Below are positions 32,890-37,335 of a stretch of 37,335 bases of DNA, one piece after another. Made by a program: the position numbers and the translations under genes. The notes beneath the pieces were generated by a model, which saw only the letters and a program-made list of their open reading frames with translations, searched no databases and was not told where the DNA came from. This stretch comes from Paenibacillus sacheonensis (GTDB lineage Bacteria; Bacillota; Bacilli; Paenibacillales; Paenibacillaceae): assembly GCF_009909195.1 (NCBI RefSeq), contig NZ_JAAAMU010000033.1, positions 1 through 37,335 on the forward strand. Reading direction: 5' to 3'. Position 1 is the stretch's first letter. Each line of letters opens with the position of its first letter.

Positions 32890-32930
32890 AACCTTCGTTT
32901 TTGACATAATTAATTCGATCGTTCTAACTG

Positions 32931-33647
32931 TTAGGGATTATTGATTGTATCAATTATTGGAATTCCAAGCGAATTCATGTTATCCCTTATATAATCTAGT
33001 AGGAAGTATGTGCTCTCAGATAACGAACGGAAATACTCGTCTTCAAGTTCATAAGTATTGTTTTCGTGCACAATTGAATTTCGCTTTTCGACTAAGTCAA
33101 TAATAATATTCTTATTACTTTGATCAATTGGAGCGGCATTCAATTGTCTAATTAATCTCTTAAAACTATCTTTGAATTTTCCTCCGTTACATAATGAGGC
33201 CGCCTTTTCACATAGCGTCTCAATGTAACTTTCCTTTGAATCATGATCTAATAGTTCATTTAATGTTAACCCTAGCTTATCCTTGTCATTACTAAATTGC
33301 TCAAAGATAATATTATTAATTTTCTTTGGATTTTCCATAAAAACAAGATAAAAAGTTTCATAAAACAAAGTTTCTACTAACGTTGCATTGTAAACAATAA
33401 ACTGATTAGAAATGAGTTCTTTCATTGCTTGAATATCTGTATAAAACATATCGATGGTTGCTTTTCCATCAGGATCATTGTAGAGAATATTTTTCTCTTC
33501 TCCATTCAAATCAAAAGCCGACCATGAATTTTCCATATGGAAAGTATATGCTTGTTTGTCATTCAAGTAACTTTTTAGCTTAAATAAACCGCCATTTGCA
33601 TCATTGAACCTCGTGAACCATACATCATAATTGAAAGTAACAGACAT
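32931..33647 (-). CDS. HEPN-like protein with Rx4H motif
   Basis: A 238-residue soluble, mainly helical protein of no named family. Near the C-terminus it has the HEPN ribonuclease motif R189-N-S-I-V-H194 in IIDLVEKRNSIVHENNTYE. A helical region preceding it (NATLVETLFYETFYLVFME, FKRLIRQLNAAPI) is like HEPN domains of RNA-targeting toxins and Abi proteins. The N-terminal 70 residues look beta-rich. Start ATG 33647 has a GTGAGGAT site. It is monocistronic with its own terminator and AT-rich. RNase or abortive-infection activity is inferred from one motif. Absence of an antitoxin next door argues for conditional activation or for a non-toxic HEPN protein. Confidence 0.65.
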   Translation of the reverse strand: MSVTFNYDVWFTRFNDANGGLFKLKSYLNDKQAYTFHMENSWSAFDLNGEEKNILYNDPDGKATIDMFYTDIQAMKELISNQFIVYNATLVETLFYETFYLVFMENPKKINNIIFEQFSNDKDKLGLTLNELLDHDSKESYIETLCEKAASLCNGGKFKDSFKRLIRQLNAAPIDQSNKNIIIDLVEKRNSIVHENNTYELEDEYFRSLSESTYFLLDYIRDNMNSLGIPIIDTINNP

Positions 33648-33971
33648 GAGAAATCCTCACTTCTCTCTTGATTTACACTTCAAAAAGTAAATAATTCCAA
33701 GCAATACTATAACACTTCGAAATCTATCTCGATACTATTGTATTTCTCGTTGCCATCTGATGAAACTCTTCACCTCAATTATCTCTAAACTCCCCCTTCA
33801 TATGGGTTCTAATTCCATGTCCATATTAATTAAACCACGATTCGAAAACAGTATTAAATTACAAATTTCCGAGATAGCTTCATTTAATTTAAAGGTTTAA
33901 TTTATCAGTAATTCATTGACCAAATTAGTTCTTTTAAAGGCTTCAATCTCCTTGTTATAAAGCTTTCAGAT

Positions 33972-34001
33972 ATGTCCGCATAACTCCAATTATGCGGACA
34001 T
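33972..34001. repeat. Perfect 12-bp inverted repeat with 6-bp spacer, recombinase-site-like
   Basis: ATGTCCGCATAA, spacer CTCCAA, TTATGCGGACAT. There is no T-tract in either direction. Arm and spacer sizes are those of tyrosine-recombinase core sites. Confidence 0.7.
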
Positions 34002-34247
34002 GGCTATGAGTAAGGGGGGGATGGTTAACAGGTGAAATACGTTCATATAATCTTTATAAGACGTAAACACATCTATCCAGTAAATTAATTTCGAATTTAC
34101 GATCCCGATTAAATAAAGAATCCTCTCACAAGCCTTTCGCAACCACGATAAGGCTTACTCGGAATTTCAGTTTATGATTACTACATTATTGAAGAATAAA
34201 CGACAGCGAGGACTTAGTCGGAAATATAAGTCAGTCCCTCGTGTCCT

Positions 34248-34283
34248 AAAAAAATGGAGCAGTTGCCGGTGGCAAACTGCTCC
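34248..34283 (-). terminator. Minus-strand terminator hairpin without an obvious gene
   Basis: GGAGCAGTTGCC / GGCAAACTGCTCC (one bulge), followed by T7 on the minus strand. The gene at 34438 already has its own terminator, so this one may end a short noncoding transcript or be backup. Confidence 0.75.
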
Positions 34284-34290
34284 TTGGTGC

Positions 34291-34317
34291 ATTCGACGAT
34301 AGTCCCAGTTAGCTTAA
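34291..34317. repeat. CTAAC-GGGAC motif, copy 1
   Basis: ATTCGACGATAG-TCCCAGTTAGCTTAAT aligns (with one gap) to the palindromic motif at 36720-36748. Confidence 0.5.
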
Positions 34318-34418
34318 TCGCCGATCAGCCATCCTTTGATTTACTTTTTCTTTTTAATAAATAATAAATGAATACCTAAAACTTTAAAGATAAAAGCATA
34401 TGTTTTTATCGCGATTAC

Positions 34419-34441
34419 AAAAGACCCCCGAAGGGTCTTAT
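34419..34441 (-). terminator. Terminator overlapping the stop of the stalk-domain gene
   Basis: AAGACCC-TTCG-GGGGTCTTTT on the minus strand, starting in the TAA stop codon. Confidence 0.9.
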
Positions 34442-35298
34442 TTAATCTGTTCTACTTTTACTTGCTTGTCTACGCCATCAACCATCATGTACCAGGACGA
34501 GCCATCTTTATAAATCGTAACTTTCGGGTTAAATTTATACGTATATTTATATTCATAACTGGTTTGTTTCCATATCTGCCCATTCTGTAAAGTGAATAGT
34601 TTACCATTTTCAAATCCATCAAACTCGCCGTCTATTTTACTAACGATTGTCGCAGACGTGGTTGAACCTGTGGCTGTCCCACCAGAAGAAGAACTATCAA
34701 ACCCACTCCAGACTGTATCTTGTTTCATCTGCTCAGCGGTTATCTCGTCATTTCTAAACTTTTTCAATGATGCCGTTTTCGCCTCGATATAACCTATGGT
34801 CGTGTCACCGTTATAATAAACAACACGAGAGTATACAGCATTGTAATCAACCATATCATTAAGTATTTTTTGAATTACTTTCCAGTCAATATCAATACCT
34901 GATTTCTCTTGGAAGTAAACAATGGACGTTAGTTCCCCATTTATTTTTACTAAGGTGACCCCGTCGCCACCGTTAGAAATAATGTTGTTTGCTATATTGG
35001 AAGGGTTGACTGATGATGTTGCAGGCTCAGTTGTTGTTTTATGTATATCTACTGTTTTTGTTGACTGATTCCAAGTATATGTGACCCCTGCATATTTTAA
35101 AAGATTTATAGGAATCATAGTTCTTCCATTAAAGGACATTCCAGGAACATCACCTGTTTTCACAAGTAATGGTCTGCCATCAACAGTAATTTTAATAATA
35201 TCATTACCCTTGTATGTACCCCACATGCTTGCTGCACTAACTACACCAGATAACGCAACTACACCTGCAATCGTTAAGCTTATGACCTTTTTCTTCAA
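34438..35298 (-). CDS. Secreted stalk-domain protein in the island
   Basis: A 286-residue exported protein: signal peptide (MKKKVISLTIAGVVALSGVVSAA), then a copper-amine-oxidase-like stalk domain at about 35-90 (ITVDGRPLLVKTGDVPGMSF, RTMIPINLLKYAGVTYTWNQ). A linker and middle domain, a Ser/Gly/Thr-rich linker and a C-terminal beta domain (KIDGEFDGFENGKLFTLQNG, QIWKQTSYEYKYTY) follow. I choose TTG 35298 (AGGTGAGGTG, 6 nt) over GTG 35307, which would abut its ribosome site. It starts 10 nt after the preceding 91-residue gene and is thus coupled. A surface protein; unlike the host stalk proteins it has AT-rich codons. Confidence 0.8.
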   Translation of the reverse strand: MKKKVISLTIAGVVALSGVVSAASMWGTYKGNDIIKITVDGRPLLVKTGDVPGMSFNGRTMIPINLLKYAGVTYTWNQSTKTVDIHKTTTEPATSSVNPSNIANNIISNGGDGVTLVKINGELTSIVYFQEKSGIDIDWKVIQKILNDMVDYNAVYSRVVYYNGDTTIGYIEAKTASLKKFRNDEITAEQMKQDTVWSGFDSSSSGGTATGSTTSATIVSKIDGEFDGFENGKLFTLQNGQIWKQTSYEYKYTYKFNPKVTIYKDGSSWYMMVDGVDKQVKVEQIK

Positions 35299-35308
35299 TA
35301 CCGACACC

Positions 35309-35584
35309 TCACCTTTTTATTTTCAAGTCCTTACGATCAGCCCGACTTTCTCTGGCTTCATTCGTTGTCCAGAAAGTAAATCCAAGATGGAGCTGCTCAT
35401 CATCATCGATCCCTGAGTTAATTACTTTATATATACCATTGTTACTATAGCCATTAAATTGTTCAAGCCTTCTTAGATACCTAAAGCACTCTTGTAGGTT
35501 TACAAATTCTCTTTCTGGCCGATTATTTTCTTTTAGAAACACAGGAATCCAATTTGTATTTATCTTAGACGCAGCAGTCGACAT
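35309..35584 (-). CDS. Hypothetical 91-residue protein upstream of the stalk-domain gene
   Basis: Start ATG 35584 with GGGGAGAG. Soluble: INTNWIPVFLKENNRPEREF, VNLQECFRYLRRLEQFNGYS, then LHLGFTFWTTNEARESRADR and a basic end. Its TGA lies within the ribosome site of the stalk-domain gene, so the two are translationally coupled although one is exported and the other appears cytosolic. No family recognised. Confidence 0.7.
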   Translation of the reverse strand: MSTAASKINTNWIPVFLKENNRPEREFVNLQECFRYLRRLEQFNGYSNNGIYKVINSGIDDDEQLHLGFTFWTTNEARESRADRKDLKIKR

Positions 35585-35664
35585 TAAACTCTCCCCCACG
35601 ATTCTTATATCATCCTCTAGTCCTATTATACAGTATTTCCCACAGTTCCGTTGCAACTATTAGA

Positions 35665-35712
35665 CAAAAAAGACATCCCTGTTTTGTGAGATTAATCTCT
35701 CTACAGGAATGC
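35665..35712 (-). terminator. Terminator of the DNA ligase gene
   Basis: CATTCCTGT / ACAGGGATG with inner AGAGATTAATCTC, followed by T6 on the minus strand. Confidence 0.85.
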
Positions 35713-35735
35713 CCACTATATCTCTAAAGCTTTAT

Positions 35736-36593
35736 TTACAGGACAAAAGATTCGAACGAAGGATGGCGTAGTCGCCCCTCTTTCGTATAGCATTGAAATT
35801 TAACTTTGCAGGTTAGAACAGGTTCAATATATATCCAGTCCTTACTCTCCCCACGTACGATCTGCTTGGCAACTGCTCCGAATGCTTTCAGAACTTCTGA
35901 AGGTGGGGGAAACTCAATTACCCCTATATGCTGCCCTTTTTTAGTCAAACTCCATCCAAACTCCGACTTGCGAATCCCTGATATTTTAAACTCACCATAC
36001 TGGTAATTCTTCGTTTTAATCCATACATTCTTTGGCCTTGAATCTAAGCTATAATGACTGTCTGGATTCTTCGAAACAATACCTTCTAGTCCAAGCCCCT
36101 TGACCTTCTGGAATAGTCTCTCACCGTCTTCATGCATTGGTGTAACTGAAATGACTGGTGAAGGTATTACGACTCTCTGAAGGCATTCTAGACGCTTCAG
36201 GAGACTTGTCTTAAAAAAGGATTCCGAATTGAGCCAAATAATATCCCATAGCGCAAAATGTGCTGGAAACTGTTGAACATGTTTAAGTACAGATTCAGAT
36301 TTCTTTGCCTGGAAGCGGGTCATCACATCTTCAAAGCATGGCTTGTTTGATTCGTCTATGCAGATGCATTCACCATCTAAGATGGCTTGAGAGCAGTTTA
36401 ATCGTATTTGTTGCAGTTCAGGAAAACGTGATGTCACTTCTGTTCCTTGGCGAGTGAAGGCACGTACCTTCCCATTATCGTAATGTATCAAGACTCTGAA
36501 ACCGTCCCACTTTATCTGATGTATCCAACCTATTTTATTAATTACAGTTGAGGATGGCTGAAGTAACATTGGCTTGATTATTGTATTGAGCAT
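35736..36593 (-). CDS. ATP-dependent DNA ligase (LigD/YkoU ligase-domain type)
   Basis: A 285-residue ligase with the nucleotidyltransferase and OB domains only. Motif I KWDGFR holds the adenylated Lys28; then LDGECICID, motif III-like FALWDIIW, motif IV EGIVSKNPDSHY, and motif V VWIKTKNYQ. The OB-fold part has GEFKISGIRKSEFGW. Related ligase domains act in bacterial non-homologous end joining with Ku, but no Ku, primase or nuclease domain is present in this window. The start is ATG 36593 (AGGAGG, 9 nt); TTG 36599 is in frame. The ribosome site lies in a hairpin (36601-36633). Island-borne; a repair role at element ends is conceivable. Confidence 0.92.
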   Translation of the reverse strand: MLNTIIKPMLLQPSSTVINKIGWIHQIKWDGFRVLIHYDNGKVRAFTRQGTEVTSRFPELQQIRLNCSQAILDGECICIDESNKPCFEDVMTRFQAKKSESVLKHVQQFPAHFALWDIIWLNSESFFKTSLLKRLECLQRVVIPSPVISVTPMHEDGERLFQKVKGLGLEGIVSKNPDSHYSLDSRPKNVWIKTKNYQYGEFKISGIRKSEFGWSLTKKGQHIGVIEFPPPSEVLKAFGAVAKQIVRGESKDWIYIEPVLTCKVKFQCYTKEGRLRHPSFESFVL

Positions 36594-36600
36594 AAACAAA

Positions 36601-36633
36601 ATCCTCCTATGTATAAGCTTATCATGGGAGGAT
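36601..36633. promoter_or_regulatory. Hairpin sequestering the ligase ribosome site
   Basis: ATCCTCCTATG pairs with CATGGGAGGAT (one mismatch/bulge). On the minus-strand mRNA the AGGAGGAT Shine-Dalgarno forms one arm. On the plus strand the same hairpin is followed by TCTATTTTTT and would act as a terminator. Confidence 0.6.
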
Positions 36634-36716
36634 TCTATTTTTTATATGAGTTCACTGGAAAACAATCCAACTCGAAGCAATGAGACGACCGATACTCCAA
36701 GAGACCGCGCTTTCTT

Positions 36717-36749
36717 TTATTCAACTATCGTGTCCCGTTAGTTCAATAA
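36717..36749. repeat. Inverted repeat / CTAAC-GGGAC motif, copy 2
   Basis: TTATTCAACTA, 11-bp spacer TCGTGTCCCGT, TAGTTCAATAA: arms match at 10 of 11 positions. Related to 34291-34317. Confidence 0.6.
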
Positions 36750-36852
36750 GAATTACTTCCCTATGCTCCTTAACATTTTTTGTAGTATAATTTTGAGTAT
36801 AGATAATGGTTGTCGGTTTTAATAAACTATTTGCTTAAAGGAGTGAGAAAAT

Positions 36853-37110
36853 ATGAGCAAAAAAAAATTACTAATAGATTATAGAGAATATTGCAATACC
36901 CCTGGCAATGACCCAAGATTTTATTATGACGATTATATGGAAAATAAACTTGAAATGTCTAAAACTGCTAAAACTACTACAAAAGTCGGTTTTAGTTTAC
37001 TTGGTGGTGCAATTCTTGTATATGCCGCATACGGGCTTGGTTCCTATTTAATAGATGAATACGATAAGAGAAAAAAAGAGCGAAAACAAAAAGAAAAAGA
37101 AAAGCTCTAG
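36853..37110 (+). CDS. Small single-TM protein, hypothetical
   Basis: An 85-residue protein. The N-terminal half is hydrophilic (SKKKLLIDYREYCNTPGNDP, RFYYDDYMENKLEMSKTAKT), one TM helix lies at about 47-67 (GFSLLGGAILVYAAYGLGSYL), and the Lys/Glu-rich tail (KRKKERKQKEKEKL) is probably cytosolic. AAAGGAGTGAG precedes the ATG, with TATAAT at 36786-36791 upstream. A terminator overlaps the stop. No family recognised; very AT-rich. Confidence 0.7.
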   Translation: MSKKKLLIDYREYCNTPGNDPRFYYDDYMENKLEMSKTAKTTTKVGFSLLGGAILVYAAYGLGSYLIDEYDKRKKERKQKEKEKL

Positions 37111-37135
37111 CCTATTTTAGGCTAGAGCTTTTTTC
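37102..37135 (+). terminator. Terminator of the small TM protein
   Basis: AAGCTCTAGCCTA / TAGGCTAGAGCTT, followed by T6, overlapping the TAG stop. The remaining 200 bp to the window end show no supported gene. Confidence 0.92.
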
Positions 37136-37335
37136 TTACGTTAATCCATGTCAATACTCAACAGTTATTAACACAAACTTATTTAACTATCCTCCCTCTA
37201 TGGAGAATCACTTTGCTCTTAAATGCTCGCATTTTCGTAGGTTTTGACCTAGTCTTCTTCATAACAGATAACATCTAGATGGAACGAAGTTGTAGATGAA
37301 GAAATTTATGGGGCTGGTAAAGGCGTAAAAAAGCC

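Larger units (their letters stand above)
33648..34418. other. 770-bp intergenic region with palindromes, no gene
   Basis: No credible open frame on either strand. It contains the 12-6-12 inverted repeat at 33972, a G7 run at 34014, an imperfect repeat around 34140-34170 (AAGCCTT/AAGGCTT), a minus-oriented terminator hairpin at 34248 and a CTAAC-GGGAC motif at 34291. It looks like a seam between inserted segments. Confidence 0.7.

Noticed and set aside
37262..37335. Open frame at the right edge (WNEVVDEEIYGAGKGVKK)
   Set aside because: No start codon or ribosome site and too short to judge; could be the edge of a broken gene.
1..37335. CRISPR array
   Set aside because: No regularly spaced direct repeats seen; the only tandem repeat is the 30-bp coding repeat in gerB.

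Overview
The window looks like a chromosome segment of a spore-forming Paenibacillaceae bacterium (Paenibacillus or Cohnella type). The evidence is a GerA-type germination-receptor operon, a SpeA arginine decarboxylase of the Bacillus type, DUF1054, DUF1292 and DUF3892 proteins, SLH and copper-amine-oxidase-like 'stalk' domain proteins, and strong AGGAGG-type ribosome binding sites. No database search was possible; family names come from recognising motifs and whole-protein patterns.

Left part, about 1-27,500, GC-rich host backbone. It holds, in order: a secreted stalk/PKD protein (minus), a small membrane protein, a DUF1054 protein, an RND exporter (minus), a germination receptor operon in the order A-C-small D-like-B, an ABC exporter with its TetR regulator and two mirror-image operators, two tandem MFS transporters (minus), speA, several small conserved proteins, an MBL-fold hydrolase, two identical tRNA-Val(GAC) genes, an L,D-transpeptidase, an SLH protein, and a uracil-DNA glycosylase/radical-SAM pair. 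Terminators are clear between most units.

Junction, about 27,500-28,240. A tRNA-Leu(UAA) gene has lost the 5' strand of its acceptor stem, and base composition turns abruptly AT-rich. Within the next 650 bp lie a frameshifted groEL C-terminal fragment and a 59-codon guaA 3' fragment, all on the minus strand. I read this as the left end of an integrated island, with scars of more than one integration or rearrangement. The intact tRNA-Leu and guaA would be expected outside the window.

Right part, about 28,240-37,335, AT-rich accessory DNA. It encodes a 903-residue fusion of a PD-(D/E)XK (Mrr-like) nuclease domain and a STAND-type P-loop ATPase, a zinc-ribbon DUF4145 protein, a small serine recombinase, a HEPN-like protein with an Rx4H motif, a secreted stalk-domain protein with a small upstream partner, an ATP-dependent DNA ligase and a small membrane protein. 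A perfect 12-6-12 inverted repeat and two related CTAAC-GGGAC motifs lie between the genes. This is the most likely place for an undescribed system: a compact nuclease-STAND ATPase defence protein beside HEPN-type proteins and a recombinase. The defence role is inference from domains and context.
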